From the NCBI RefSeq assembly GCF_009749395.1, contig NZ_WBIR01000009.1, positions 62,001-126,000 on the forward strand: DNA of 64,000 nucleotides, given 5' to 3'. Under the pieces are notes generated by a model. The model ran no database searches, was not told the DNA's origin, and saw only the letters and a list, made by a program, of their open reading frames with translations. A program made the position numbers and the translations under genes. Below, piece by piece: positions 55,361 to 64,000 of the stretch. The stretch is from Agromyces salentinus. Its GTDB lineage: Bacteria; Actinomycetota; Actinomycetes; Actinomycetales; Microbacteriaceae. Numbering within the stretch: the first letter of the stretch is position 1; the number at the start of each line of letters is the position of its first letter.

Positions 55361-56898
55361 GGGCGCCTCCAGGTTCGTCCGTCGCGGGCGAGCAGGGCGT
55401 CGGCGGATGCCGGGCCCCACGTTCCGGGTCGGTACTGCTCGGGCTGGCCCTGCGTGGACCAGAACTCCTCGATCGGGTCGAGGATCTTCCAGGAGAGTTC
55501 GACCTCCTCCTGGCGGGGGAACAGCGGCGGCTCGCCGAGCAGCACGTCGAGGATCAGGCGCTCGTAGGCCTCGGGGCTGGCCTCGGTGAACGCGTGGCCG
55601 TAGCCGAAGTCCATCGTGACGTCGCGCACCTGCATGCCGGCACCTGGAACCTTGGATCCGAACCGGATCGTGACGCCCTCGTCGGGCTGGACCCGGATGA
55701 CGAGCGCGTTCTCGCCCAGCTGGGAGGTCTGGCTGTCGGCGAAGAGCTGCTGCGGCGCACGCTTGAACACCACGGCGATCTCGGTGACGCGCCGGCCGAG
55801 GCGTTTGCCAGCTCGCAGGTAGAACGGGACTCCCGCCCACCGGCGGGTGCCGATCGTCAGCTTCATGGCCGCGTACGTCTCGGTGAGCGACTCGGGGTTC
55901 ATGCCGTCCTCGTCGAGGAACCCGACGACCTCCTCACCGCCCTGCCAGCCCCCGGCGTACTGCCCGCGGGCGGTGCCCTCGGCGAGGTTCCCGGGCAGGC
56001 GCACGGCCGCGAGGATCTTCTCCTTCTCGGCACGCAGGTCGGCGGCGTCGAACGAGATCGGCTCCTCCATCGCGGTGAGCGCGAGCAACTGGAGGAGGTG
56101 GTTCTGGATCACGTCCCGCGCCGCGCCGATGCCGTCGTAGTACCCGGCCCGACCGCCGACGCCGATGTCCTCGGCCATGGTGATCTGCACGTGGTCGACG
56201 AAGTTCGCGTTCCAGATGGGTTCGTAGAGCTGGTTCGCGAACCGCAGCGCCAGGATGTTCTGAACCGTCTCCTTGCCGAGGTAGTGGTCGATGCGGAAGA
56301 CCGCGTCGGGCGGGAACACCGAGGCCACGACGTCGTTCAGCTCGCGGGCGGTCTTCAGGTCGGAGCCGAACGGCTTCTCGATGACGACCCGTCGCCACTG
56401 GGTATCGTGCTGCTCGGTCAGGCCGGAGCGCTTCAGCTGCTCGGTGACGAGCGGGAACGACTTCGGCGGGATCGAGAGGTAGAACGCGTGGTTGCCCATC
56501 GTCCCGCGCTCGGTGTCGAGGGACTCGACGACCTTGCGCAGGCGGTCGAACGCGTCGTCGTCGTCGAAGTCGCCCTGCACGAAGCGGATGCCGCGCGCGA
56601 GCTGCTTCCAGACGTCCTCCCGGAACTCGGTGCGGGCGTACTGCCGCACCGAGTCGTGGACGACGCGCTCGAAGTCCTCGTCCTCCCAGTCGCGTCGCGC
56701 GAAGCCGACCAGCGCGAATCCGGGCGGAAGCAGTCCGCGGTTGGCGAGGTCGTACACCGCAGGCATCAGCTTCTTGCGGGACAGGTCGCCAGTCACCCCG
56801 AAGATGATGAGGCTGGAGGGACCTGCGATGCGATTGAGCCGGTAGTCCTTGGGGGACCGCAGCGGGTTCTCCGTTGCGGAGATGTGTGCCGGAGGCAT
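55357..56898 (-). CDS. zwf: glucose-6-phosphate 1-dehydrogenase
   Basis: Zwf oxidises glucose 6-phosphate and makes NADPH. The 513-aa protein has the coenzyme fold LIIFGVTGDLSRKKLMPAVYDL, the substrate signature RIDHYLGKETVQNIL with active-site His and Lys, EKPFGSDLKTA, and PFYLRAGKRLGRRVTEI. Starts 16 nt after pgi, ends in a GTGA overlap with opcA. Confidence 0.97.
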   Translation of the reverse strand: MPPAHISATENPLRSPKDYRLNRIAGPSSLIIFGVTGDLSRKKLMPAVYDLANRGLLPPGFALVGFARRDWEDEDFERVVHDSVRQYARTEFREDVWKQLARGIRFVQGDFDDDDAFDRLRKVVESLDTERGTMGNHAFYLSIPPKSFPLVTEQLKRSGLTEQHDTQWRRVVIEKPFGSDLKTARELNDVVASVFPPDAVFRIDHYLGKETVQNILALRFANQLYEPIWNANFVDHVQITMAEDIGVGGRAGYYDGIGAARDVIQNHLLQLLALTAMEEPISFDAADLRAEKEKILAAVRLPGNLAEGTARGQYAGGWQGGEEVVGFLDEDGMNPESLTETYAAMKLTIGTRRWAGVPFYLRAGKRLGRRVTEIAVVFKRAPQQLFADSQTSQLGENALVIRVQPDEGVTIRFGSKVPGAGMQVRDVTMDFGYGHAFTEASPEAYERLILDVLLGEPPLFPRQEEVELSWKILDPIEEFWSTQGQPEQYRPGTWGPASADALLARDGRTWRRP

Positions 56899-56914
56899 GT
56901 GGACCCTTCCTGGA

Positions 56915-58519
56915 TCAGCCGATGGCGTCGAACAGCGCCGCGAGGTCGGTCGCGGGGTCCGTCAGCGTGAGCGTGAGCACGGGCCGGCCGTGCTCGGCCA
57001 GCACGCTCGAGTCGCCGGAGGCCTGGGCCGCGATGAGCTCGCCGAACGTGAACGGGCGATCGGGGATCGAGAGGTCCTCCGCGACGGCCTGCGTGATCTG
57101 CAGGAAGACGCCGACCGCGGGACCGCCCTTGTGGAACTGTCCGGTCGAGTGCAGGAACCGGGGTCCCCAGCCGAACGTGACGGGCCGGCCGGACTTCGCC
57201 GCGAGGCGGGCCCGGAGCTGTTCGAGCTCGGGGTGGGCCACGCGGTCGACATACGCCTGCACCGAGAGGTAGCCGTCGGCCGGAAGCTCCTCGAGGAGCA
57301 CCTCGATGGCGGAGGCCAGGTCGCTCGACGCGCCGATGACCTCCGGCGTTCCGCGGACCTCGATGCCGGCTTCGACGAAGGCGGCCGGCGTGGGCTCGGG
57401 GCGTGCGTCGAGGAGGCCTCGAGCCGCGATCTTCGCCGATTCCACGTCGGGCTGGTCGAACGGGTTGATGCCGAGGATCCGACCGGCGACGGCCGTCGCG
57501 TACTCCCAGACGAGGAGCTGCGCGCCGAGCGTGCCCGAGACCCGGATCTCGTCGGTCCCATCGGCGGCGAAGAGCTCCGTTCCGGCGTCGTCGACGACGC
57601 GCACCACCTGCACGTCGGCGAGGCCGGCGTTCAGCTCGGGTGCGCTCGTCTCGAGGACGACGGGGAGGATGCCGGTGCCCTCCTTGCCCGTGGACTCGGC
57701 GATGAGCTGCTCGGCCCAGTCGGCGAAGCCGACGATGTGCGTGCCGTCGGCGACGATGGCGAGCTTGTCGCGTCGAGGCGACGTCGCGGCGATGGCGGCT
57801 CCGAGCACGAGGCCCGGGTTCTCCTCGGTGTCCACGGCGAGCGGGAGCTCGATGCTCTCGGCCTCGTCGAGGATCTCGGCGATGTCCACGCCCGCGAGAC
57901 CGGACGGCACGAGGCCGAACGCGGTGAGCGCGGAGTACCGGCCCCCCACATCGGGATCCGCGTTGAAGACGCGGTATCCGGCCGCGCGCGCCGACTCGTC
58001 GAGTGGGGAGCCGGGGTCCGTCACGATGACGATGCGCGAGACGGGGTCGATGCCGGCGTCGCGGAAGGCCTGCTCGTATACCCGGCGCTGGCTGTCGGTC
58101 TCGACTGTCGATCCGGACTTCGAGGAGACGACGAGCGCGGTCTCCGCCAGGCGGTCGGCGAGGGCGGCACGCACCTGGCCCGGCTCCGTCGAGTCGAGCA
58201 CGGTGAGCTCGACGCCCGCCGTGCGCGTGATGACCTCGGGGGCCAGCGAGGAGCCGCCCATGCCGGCGAGGGCGATGTGCGTCACGCCGGCGGCCTCGAG
58301 TTCCGCACGGAGCTGCTCGATCTCGGGCACGAGCGTGCGGGAGACGGCGACGGCCTCGGTCCAGCCGAGTCGCTTCGTCGCCTCCTCTTCGGCGGCAGGG
58401 CCCCACAGGGCCCCGTCCTGCGCGGTGATGCCGCTCGCGACGAGGTCGGCCACGAGCGCGGGAACCGTGGAGCGGACGGCGTCGGCCGCGGCACCGCTGA
58501 CGGCGATGCGGAAGCTCAT
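56915..58519 (-). CDS. pgi: glucose-6-phosphate isomerase
   Basis: Pgi interconverts glucose 6-phosphate and fructose 6-phosphate. The 534-aa protein starts [14 protein letters not shown] (ATG 58517-58519) in an ATGA overlap with tal. Sugar-isomerase motifs are [48 protein letters not shown] and [12 protein letters not shown]. It belongs to the divergent branch found next to or fused with transaldolase, rather than the E. coli-type Pgi. The neighbouring frame upstream belongs to tal, so no fusion is present here. Confidence 0.95.
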   Translation of the reverse strand: MSFRIAVSGAAADAVRSTVPALVADLVASGITAQDGALWGPAAEEEATKRLGWTEAVAVSRTLVPEIEQLRAELEAAGVTHIALAGMGGSSLAPEVITRTAGVELTVLDSTEPGQVRAALADRLAETALVVSSKSGSTVETDSQRRVYEQAFRDAGIDPVSRIVIVTDPGSPLDESARAAGYRVFNADPDVGGRYSALTAFGLVPSGLAGVDIAEILDEAESIELPLAVDTEENPGLVLGAAIAATSPRRDKLAIVADGTHIVGFADWAEQLIAESTGKEGTGILPVVLETSAPELNAGLADVQVVRVVDDAGTELFAADGTDEIRVSGTLGAQLLVWEYATAVAGRILGINPFDQPDVESAKIAARGLLDARPEPTPAAFVEAGIEVRGTPEVIGASSDLASAIEVLLEELPADGYLSVQAYVDRVAHPELEQLRARLAAKSGRPVTFGWGPRFLHSTGQFHKGGPAVGVFLQITQAVAEDLSIPDRPFTFGELIAAQASGDSSVLAEHGRPVLTLTLTDPATDLAALFDAIG

Positions 58520-59628
58520 CGCGCGGACTCCAGTGCGGCGCGGACGGTGTCGAGCAGTTCGTTCCAGGACACGATGAACTTCTCGACGCCCTCGCGTTCG
58601 AGGAGCGCCGTGACGTCGTCGTAGTCGACGCCGACGGCCGCGAGCGCCTCGAGGACGGCCGCCGCGTCGGCGTAGGCGCCGGTGACGGTGTCGCCGTCGA
58701 TTACGCCGTGGTCGAAGGTCGCCTCGAGCGTCTTCTCGGGCATCGTGTTGACGACGCCCTTCGCGACGAGCTCGGTCACGTAGAGCGTGTCGGGCAGGGC
58801 CGGGTCCTTCACGCCGGTCGAGGCCCACAGCGGCCGCTGGCGGTTGGCGCCGGCCTCGAGGAGCGCGGTGGCGCGGGCGCCGCCGAACTCCTGCTCGAAG
58901 AGCTCGTAGGCGAGCTGGGCGTTGGCGATGCCGGCCTTGCTCTTCAGGCCGAGCGCCTCGTCGGTGCCGATCGCCGTCAGGCGCTTGTCGATCTCGGTGT
59001 CGACGCGGGAGACGAAGAACGACGCGACCGAGTGGATGGTGCCGAGGTCGATGCCGGCGGCCTTCGCCTGCTCGAGTCCGGTGAGGTACGCGTCGATGAC
59101 CGCCCGGTAGCGCTCGAGGCTGAAGATCAGGGTGACGTTGACGCTGATGCCGGCCCCGATGGCGGCCGTGATCGCGGCGAGGCCCTCGACGGTCGCGGGG
59201 ATCTTGATCATCGCGTTCGGGCGGTCGACCTTGGCCCACAGCGCCTTGGCCTGCTCGATCGTGCCGTCGGTGTCGTGCGCGAGGTCGGGTGCGACCTCGA
59301 TCGACACGCGTCCGTCGTACCCGTTGCTCGCGTCGTAGACCGGACGGAACACGTCGGACGCGTCGCGCACGTCGTCGGTCGTGATCTCGAAGACGGCCGT
59401 GTCGACGTCGGCGCCGGCCGCGGCGAGGGTCGAGACCTGCTCGGCGTAGGCCGCGCCGTTGGCGAGGGCGCCGGCGAAGATGGTCGGGTTGGTGGTGACG
59501 CCGACGACGTCGCGGTCGGCGATCAGCTTCTCGAGGCCGCCCGAGGCGATGCGCTCGCGCGACAGGTCGTCGAGCCAGATGCTGACACCGACGGCGGAGA
59601 GGTCGGCGGTGGGGGTGGTCGTGCTCAT
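58516..59628 (-). CDS. tal: transaldolase
   Basis: Tal moves a dihydroxyacetone unit between sugar phosphates in the non-oxidative pentose phosphate pathway. The 370-aa protein has [26 protein letters not shown], the Schiff-base lysine in [29 protein letters not shown] and the C-terminal [16 protein letters not shown]. It is the longer actinobacterial form. It lies 27 nt after tkt and overlaps pgi by 4 nt. Confidence 0.97.
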   Translation of the reverse strand: MSTTTPTADLSAVGVSIWLDDLSRERIASGGLEKLIADRDVVGVTTNPTIFAGALANGAAYAEQVSTLAAAGADVDTAVFEITTDDVRDASDVFRPVYDASNGYDGRVSIEVAPDLAHDTDGTIEQAKALWAKVDRPNAMIKIPATVEGLAAITAAIGAGISVNVTLIFSLERYRAVIDAYLTGLEQAKAAGIDLGTIHSVASFFVSRVDTEIDKRLTAIGTDEALGLKSKAGIANAQLAYELFEQEFGGARATALLEAGANRQRPLWASTGVKDPALPDTLYVTELVAKGVVNTMPEKTLEATFDHGVIDGDTVTGAYADAAAVLEALAAVGVDYDDVTALLEREGVEKFIVSWNELLDTVRAALESAR

Positions 59629-59655
59629 GGTTCTCAGATCTCCTTCGTGTTCGCG

Positions 59656-61749
59656 TCAGGCCGACGCGAGCGATTCCTTGGCTGCGGCGACGACGGCTTC
59701 GGTCGTGATGCCGAACTCGCGGAAGAGCGTCTTGTAGTCGGCGGACGCGCCGAAGTGCTCGATGGACACGCTGCGGCCGCGGTCGCCGACGTAGCGACCC
59801 CAGCTGAGCGACACGCCGGCCTCGACCGACACGCGGGCGGTGACGGCGGCGGGGAGGACGGACTCGCGGTAGGCGGCATCCTGCTCCTCGAACCACTCGA
59901 GGCTCGGGGCGGACACGACGCGCGCCTGGACGCCGTCGGCGGCGAGCTGCTCGCGCGCGGCGACGGCGAGCTGCACCTCGGAACCCGTGGCGATGAGGAT
60001 CACGTCTGGCGTGCCGGACGGGGCATCCGCGAGCACGTACGCGCCCTTGGCGACGCCCGCCGTCGACGCGAACTCGTCGCCGGATGCCGCGCCCTCGCCT
60101 CGAGCGAAGACCGGGATGTTCTGCCGGGTGAGCGCGATGCCGACGGGCGCGTCGCGGCGCTTCAGGATCTCCAGCCACGCCGCGGCGGTCTCGTTGGCGT
60201 CGGCGGGGCGCACGACCGAGAAGCCCGGGATCGCCCGCAGGGTCGCGAGCTGCTCGATGGGCTGGTGCGTCGGGCCGTCCTCGCCGAGCGCGACCGAGTC
60301 ATGGGTCCACACGAAGATCGAGGGGACCTGCATGAGCGCGGCCAGGCGCACGGCGGGGCGCATGTAGTCGCTGAAGATGAGGAACGTGCCGCCGAAGGGG
60401 CGCGTCTTGCCGTGCAGGACGATGCCGTTGACGATGGCGCCCATGGCGTGCTCGCGGATGCCGAAGTGCAGGACGCGCCCGTAGGGATTCCCGGAGAACT
60501 CGTGCGTCGACCACTCCGACGGGATGAACGAGGCGGCGCCGTTGATGGTGGTCAGGTTCGACTCGGCGAGGTCGGCCGATCCGCCCCAGAACTCGGGCAG
60601 CTGGGCCGCGAGCGCGTTGATGACCTTGCCGCTCGCGGCTCGGGTCGACACCTCGGTGCCGTCCTCGAACGCCGGCAGGACCGATTCCAGCCCGTCGGGC
60701 AGCTCGCCCGCCTCGAGCCGGTCGAGCAGCTGCTTGCGCTCGGGGTTCGCCTCGGCCCAGGCGTCGAAGGAGGTCTGCCATTCCGCCTTCGCCGCCGCAC
60801 CGCGCTCGAGCGCGCCGCGGGTGTGCGAGATGACGTCCTCGGCGACGACGAAGGTCTGCTCGGGGTCGAAGCCGAGCACCTCCTTCGTCGCGGCGAGCTC
60901 GGACGCGCCGAGCGCCGACCCGTGGATCTTGCCCGAGTTCTGCTTGCCGGGGGAGGGCCAGCCGATGATGGTCTTCAGGATGATGATCGAGGGCTTGGAG
61001 CTCTCGCCCTTCGCGGCCTCGATGGCCGCGTGGAGTTCGGCGACGTCCTCGACGTATTCGCCGGTCTTCTTCCAGTCGACCGTCTGCACGTGCCAGCCGT
61101 AGGCGTCGTAGCGCTTGGCGACGTCCTCGGTGAAGGCGATGTTCGTGTCGTCCTCGATGGAGATCTGGTTCGAGTCGTAGATCACGACGAGGTTGCCGAG
61201 CTGCTGGTGGCCGGCGAGCGAGGAGGCCTCGCTCGTGATGCCCTCCTGCAGGTCGCCGTCGCCGGCGACCACGTACACGAAGTGGTCGAACGGGCTCGTG
61301 CCTGCCGCGGCATCCGGGTCGAACAGGCCGCGCTCGAAGCGGGACGCGTACGCGAAGCCGACGGCCGAGGCGAGTCCCTGGCCGAGCGGGCCGGTGGTGA
61401 TCTCGACGCCGTCGGTGTGGCCGTACTCGGGATGGCCGGGGGTCTTCGAGCCCCACGTGCGGAGCGACTTCAGATCGTCGAGCTCGAGGCCGTCGCCGGC
61501 GAGGAAGAGCTGCACGTACTGCGTCAGCGAGCTGTGGCCCGCAGAAAGGATGAAGCGGTCGCGGCCGAGCCACCGGTGGTCGGCCGGGTCACGGCGCATG
61601 ACCTTCTGGAAGAGCAGGTACGCCGCGGGGGCCAGGCTCATCGCGGTGCCGGGGTGGCCGTTGCCGACCTTCTCGACGGCGTCGGCCGCGAGGATCCGAG
61701 CGGTGTCGACGGCGCGGTCGTCGATGGGCTCCCAGTTCAGGTGAGTCAC
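59656..61749 (-). CDS. tkt: transketolase
   Basis: Tkt transfers two-carbon units using thiamine diphosphate. The 697-aa protein has [27 protein letters not shown], the ThDP site [18 protein letters not shown] with [12 protein letters not shown], the Pyr-domain catalytic Glu in FGIREHAMG, and [17 protein letters not shown] chose the GTG at 61749 ([16 protein letters not shown]), which matches where family members begin; AAGGA lies 11 nt upstream. An ATG at 61788 would add 13 residues. First gene of the minus-strand carbon operon. Confidence 0.96.
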   Translation of the reverse strand: MTHLNWEPIDDRAVDTARILAADAVEKVGNGHPGTAMSLAPAAYLLFQKVMRRDPADHRWLGRDRFILSAGHSSLTQYVQLFLAGDGLELDDLKSLRTWGSKTPGHPEYGHTDGVEITTGPLGQGLASAVGFAYASRFERGLFDPDAAAGTSPFDHFVYVVAGDGDLQEGITSEASSLAGHQQLGNLVVIYDSNQISIEDDTNIAFTEDVAKRYDAYGWHVQTVDWKKTGEYVEDVAELHAAIEAAKGESSKPSIIILKTIIGWPSPGKQNSGKIHGSALGASELAATKEVLGFDPEQTFVVAEDVISHTRGALERGAAAKAEWQTSFDAWAEANPERKQLLDRLEAGELPDGLESVLPAFEDGTEVSTRAASGKVINALAAQLPEFWGGSADLAESNLTTINGAASFIPSEWSTHEFSGNPYGRVLHFGIREHAMGAIVNGIVLHGKTRPFGGTFLIFSDYMRPAVRLAALMQVPSIFVWTHDSVALGEDGPTHQPIEQLATLRAIPGFSVVRPADANETAAAWLEILKRRDAPVGIALTRQNIPVFARGEGAASGDEFASTAGVAKGAYVLADAPSGTPDVILIATGSEVQLAVAAREQLAADGVQARVVSAPSLEWFEEQDAAYRESVLPAAVTARVSVEAGVSLSWGRYVGDRGRSVSIEHFGASADYKTLFREFGITTEAVVAAAKESLASA

Positions 61750-61894
61750 GAGTGGGGTGTTCCTTCCGGGTGAGGGCGGCCGTGACATTGTCTTCGGCCC
61801 TGGAAATCACTGCGGCGACGTTGCCTTCGGCGTGCGCGAACGGATCACCTTCAAGTGTGGATCGCGAACAACGCGGGGAGGCCCGCATGCTCAA

Positions 61895-61900
61895 AGTATA
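61895..61900 (-). promoter_or_regulatory. -10 box of the tkt operon
   Basis: TATACT on the minus strand. The predicted start is at or near 61888, giving tkt a ~139-nt leader. Confidence 0.55.
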
Positions 61901-62022
61901 TGGAAAGGCTCAGTTTCACGGGCGTGACGGCGAGTTCACGCGGCATCCGATCCGATGTGAGGTGCCGGATCGGCGGGCTCGTGCGGCGGGCGCCGTGCCC
62001 ATGGCGATGACGTTGCATGACG

Positions 62023-62028
62023 TAGAAT
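62023..62028 (+). promoter_or_regulatory. -10 box of ctaB
   Basis: TAGAAT predicts a start near 62035, with GAAGAGGAG before the ATG at 62077. Confidence 0.55.
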
Positions 62029-62076
62029 CTGTTGCGGGCCGCGTTCTCTTCGTCGCGCCCACGCGGAAGAGGAGCG

Positions 62077-62997
62077 ATGCAGGCAGCAGTTGAGACGCGG
62101 CAAGCCGGCCAGGAGTCGACCCTGAAGCGCAAGCTCGCGGCGTACCTGGCCCTCACGAAGCCGCGGGTGATCGAACTCCTGCTGGTCGTGACGGCGCCCA
62201 CGATGATCCTGGCGCAGAACGGCCTGCCCAGCCTGTGGCTGCTCATCGCCACCCTGATCGGCGGCGCCATGAGCGCGGGCTCGGCCGGGGCGTTCAACTG
62301 CTACATCGATCGCGACATCGATCGCCTCATGAAGCGCACGCAGGGGCGGCCGCTCGTGACGGGAGAGCTGTCCGACCGCGAGGCGCTCGTCTTCGCCTAC
62401 GGACTCGGTGCGGCGTCGATCGTCTGGCTCGGCGTCTTCACGAACTGGCTGGCCGCGGCGCTCTCGCTCGGCGCGATCCTGCTGTACGTCGTGTTCTACA
62501 GCCTCATCCTGAAGCGCCGCACCGCCCAGAACATCGTCTGGGGCGGCGTCGCCGGATGCATGCCCGTGCTCATCGGCTGGGCTGCCGTCACGGGCGACCT
62601 GAGCTGGCCGCCGATCATCCTCTTCCTGATCATCTTCCTCTGGACGCCGCCGCACTACTGGCCGCTCTCGATGAAGTACAAGGACGACTACGCCGCCGCG
62701 GGCGTGCCGATGCTGGCCGTCGTGCGCGGGCGCGCACAGGTCGGGCTGCAGGTGATCCTCTACGCGTGGGCGACCGTGGCGTGCTCGCTCCTGCTCATCC
62801 CGATCGCCGGCATGGGCCTGCTCTACTCGAGCGTCGCGCTCGTGACGGGCGTCTGGTTCATCTACGAGACGCACCGCCTCTACAACCTCGCCATCCGCCA
62901 CGTGAACGTGTCGCCCATGCGCGTGTTCCACGGCTCGATCGCGTACCTGTCGCTGCTGTTCATCGCGATCGGCGTGGACCCGCTGTTGCCGTTCTGA
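62077..62997 (+). CDS. ctaB: protoheme IX farnesyltransferase (heme O synthase)
   Basis: CtaB attaches a farnesyl chain to heme B to make heme O, which CtaA converts to heme A for cytochrome oxidase. The 306-aa UbiA-family protein has about nine membrane segments. The first Asp-rich motif is [20 protein letters not shown]; the second region is [28 protein letters not shown] 62077 follows GAAGAGGAG; an in-frame start at 62032 would add 15 non-conserved residues. It converges with the next gene; ctaA lies just beyond. Confidence 0.97.
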   Translation: MQAAVETRQAGQESTLKRKLAAYLALTKPRVIELLLVVTAPTMILAQNGLPSLWLLIATLIGGAMSAGSAGAFNCYIDRDIDRLMKRTQGRPLVTGELSDREALVFAYGLGAASIVWLGVFTNWLAAALSLGAILLYVVFYSLILKRRTAQNIVWGGVAGCMPVLIGWAAVTGDLSWPPIILFLIIFLWTPPHYWPLSMKYKDDYAAAGVPMLAVVRGRAQVGLQVILYAWATVACSLLLIPIAGMGLLYSSVALVTGVWFIYETHRLYNLAIRHVNVSPMRVFHGSIAYLSLLFIAIGVDPLLPF

Positions 62998-63078
62998 GGC
63001 CCGTCGCGCCGACAGGGCGCAGGATCTCGATGGCCGGATGCCACGCCGGACCGCCGCGCCGGCCGATCAGCCGGGCCG

Positions 63079-63678
63079 TCAATCGCGACGGAGGATCTCG
63101 TCCTGGTCGTGCGCCGCGTAGAACGCCGACTGCCGTCGCATGATCTCGGCCATCCCGGCGTCGCGGTCGACGCCGTAGACGGTGCCCGGGAAGTCCAGCG
63201 TCCGCTGGACGGCCCAGATCTCCTCGTGCCGGTCGGGGCTGAACAGTTGTGCGGGCGCACCGACGGCGACCCACCCGATCGGGACGACGCCCCCCGGCTC
63301 GATCACGGTGTTCACCTGCACGACGGCGTTCACGCGCACCTCCGCGCCGGCGCCGATGACGGCACCCGGGAAGACGGCGGCCCCCGTCGCGATGAAGGAC
63401 CCGTCGTGGACGATGGCGCCGTTCACGTGCGCATGCGGCCCGATCATGACCCGCGCCCCGATGACCGCCGGATGCCCCGCGCGACCGCGCACCAGGGCGT
63501 GCTCGAGGATCACCGTCTCCGCGCCGACGCGGATCTGGCCGTCCTCCGCGCTGAGCACGACGCCGTGCAGGATGCGGGCGCCGCCCTCGACCGCGACGTC
63601 GCCCGAGATCACCGCACCCGGTGCGACCGTCGCATCGGGGGAGATGCGGGGCTCGTGGCCCCGGTGACGCACGAGCAT
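63079..63678 (-). CDS. left-handed beta-helix (hexapeptide) protein, gamma-carbonic-anhydrase-like
   Basis: A 199-aa protein made of hexapeptide turns (ISPDATVAPGAVISGDVAVEGG, VIGARVMIGPHAHVNGAIVHDG, FIATGAAVFPGAVIGAGAEV) with a C-terminal helix, as in the gamma-carbonic anhydrase/YrdA group. Aligning by eye with that family, the three zinc histidines appear replaced (Arg64, Pro81, Asn86), while other histidines occur nearby (60, 82, 84). It may be a non-catalytic homologue or an acyltransferase. Its ATG shares one base with the ctaA stop (TGATG), so the two are coupled. Two weak 5-bp hairpins (63006-63020, 63059-63074) lie between it and ctaB. Confidence 0.85.
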   Translation of the reverse strand: MLVRHRGHEPRISPDATVAPGAVISGDVAVEGGARILHGVVLSAEDGQIRVGAETVILEHALVRGRAGHPAVIGARVMIGPHAHVNGAIVHDGSFIATGAAVFPGAVIGAGAEVRVNAVVQVNTVIEPGGVVPIGWVAVGAPAQLFSPDRHEEIWAVQRTLDFPGTVYGVDRDAGMAEIMRRQSAFYAAHDQDEILRRD

Positions 63679-64000
63679 CAGCGGGCGGATGCCTCGACGG
63701 GCGACGGCTCGGGGGCGACGTCCTGCGCGACGACGCGGCGCTCGAGGTGCAGGAGGACGGCGGTCATGGCGGCGACGAGCGCGACCGCGAGCACCATGTG
63801 GATGTTGACCAGGACGATCGGCAGGCCGGTCCGTGCCTGCCAGAGCCCGACGGCGATCTGCACGAACTCCACGGCGAGGAGGATGCCGACCCAACGGCGC
63901 AGGTCCAGCGACGGCGACGTGCGGAAGGCGCCCGCCATCAGCAGCACGGACAGCGCGAAGGTGAGGTATCCGGGCCAGGCGTGGATGTGCTGCCACAGGA
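63678..64000 (-). CDS. ctaA: heme A synthase CtaA (C-terminal part, cut by window end)
   Basis: CtaA oxidises the methyl group of heme O to give heme A in the membrane. The visible 107 C-terminal residues contain three hydrophobic segments, a His-containing stretch WQHIHAWPGYLTFALSV, and GLWQARTGLPIVLVNIHMVLAVALVAA with the second conserved His. The N-terminal two thirds lie beyond 64000. Position opposite ctaB supports the call. The tail ends in VAPEPSPVEASAR. Confidence 0.85.
   Translation of the reverse strand, partial: LWQHIHAWPGYLTFALSVLLMAGAFRTSPSLDLRRWVGILLAVEFVQIAVGLWQARTGLPIVLVNIHMVLAVALVAAMTAVLLHLERRVVAQDVAPEPSPVEASAR

Larger units (their letters stand above)
61750..62076. promoter_or_regulatory. 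divergent intergenic region between tkt and ctaB
   Basis: This 327-bp gap is the longest without a confident gene. It holds a minus-strand -10 box (61895-61900) for tkt and a plus-strand -10 box (62023-62028) for ctaB. A minus-strand ATG at 61888 follows the tkt box by 6 nt and opens a frame that overlaps tkt out of phase. I see no riboswitch or operator palindrome. Confidence 0.6.

Noticed and set aside
55361..55840. N-terminal extension of opcA into zwf
   Set aside because: Arg/Pro-rich shadow of zwf; GTG 55360 has GGAGG upstream and a GTGA overlap with zwf.
58520..60178. Extension of the pgi frame upstream through tal and tkt, suggesting a giant fusion
   Set aside because: The extra part is Arg/Gly-rich shadow sequence; tal is intact in another frame and the pgi ATG overlaps the tal stop by 4 nt.
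63006..63074. Terminator between ctaB and the hexapeptide gene
   Set aside because: Only 5-bp stems (63006-63020 and 63059-63074) are visible, weaker than the other terminators; not called as a feature.

Overview
This 64-kb window is a dense stretch of core chromosome from a high-GC Gram-positive actinobacterium, most likely of the family Microbacteriaceae. The pointers are the high GC content, the markers RbpA, WhiA, an mIHF domain fused to guanylate kinase, the HGxxPAAW small membrane protein, the Trp-associated membrane protein and OpcA, and the many GTG/ATG starts preceded by a bare TANNNT box. I see no rRNA, CRISPR array, insertion sequence, prophage or attachment site. Nearly every gene is a housekeeping gene, so the unusual signals lie in junctions, leaders and promoters.

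Layout, left to right. (1) 1-11.2 kb: pyrimidine and nucleotide block (end of an unknown gene, carA, carB, pyrF, mIHF-gmk, rpoZ) followed by coaBC, metK and priA. (2) 11.3-23.1 kb: fmt, rsmB and rpe, then a continuous his/trp cluster (hisE, hisG, hisF, hisI, trpE, Trp-associated membrane gene, HGxxPAAW gene, trpC, trpB, trpA) and lgt. (3) 23.2-31.0 kb: gltB and gltD, separated by a 61-bp tandem repeat array, then pyk. (4) 31.2-39.1 kb: an alpha/beta hydrolase, tRNA-Leu(CAA) on the minus strand, an ANTAR response regulator, polA, a DUF885 protein and rpsA with a structured leader. (5) 39.2-48.9 kb: coaE, uvrB, uvrA, uvrC, rapZ, whiA. (6) 49.1-53.5 kb: sodA, the glycolytic operon gap-pgk-tpiA, secG, rbpA. 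(7) 53.6-61.7 kb, minus strand: the pentose phosphate/glucose-6-phosphate operon tkt-tal-pgi-zwf-opcA-pgl, transcribed toward rbpA and closed by a strong shared hairpin. (8) 61.7-64 kb: divergent ctaB (heme O synthase), then, converging on it, ctaA (cut by the window end) and a hexapeptide-repeat protein.

The most striking feature is at 27780-28104. Between gltB and gltD a 61-bp unit is repeated five times, followed by a partial sixth copy. Every unit carries a copy of the gltD Shine-Dalgarno and GTG start and encodes a 22-codon mini-ORF whose stop overlaps the next mini-ORF's start by 8 nt. A ribosome going from gltB to gltD would pass through five restart steps. Other items worth checking: uvrB, uvrA and (with one mismatch) polA carry the PafBC/RecA-independent DNA-damage promoter motif with exact N8 spacing; uvrA also has a LexA box; many genes show the same leaderless geometry (TANNNT, 6 nt, start codon); the heptamer GGATGCC/GGCATCC is abundant and occurs as inverted pairs in two terminators and inside lgt; and rpsA has a two-hairpin leader flanked by a direct repeat.
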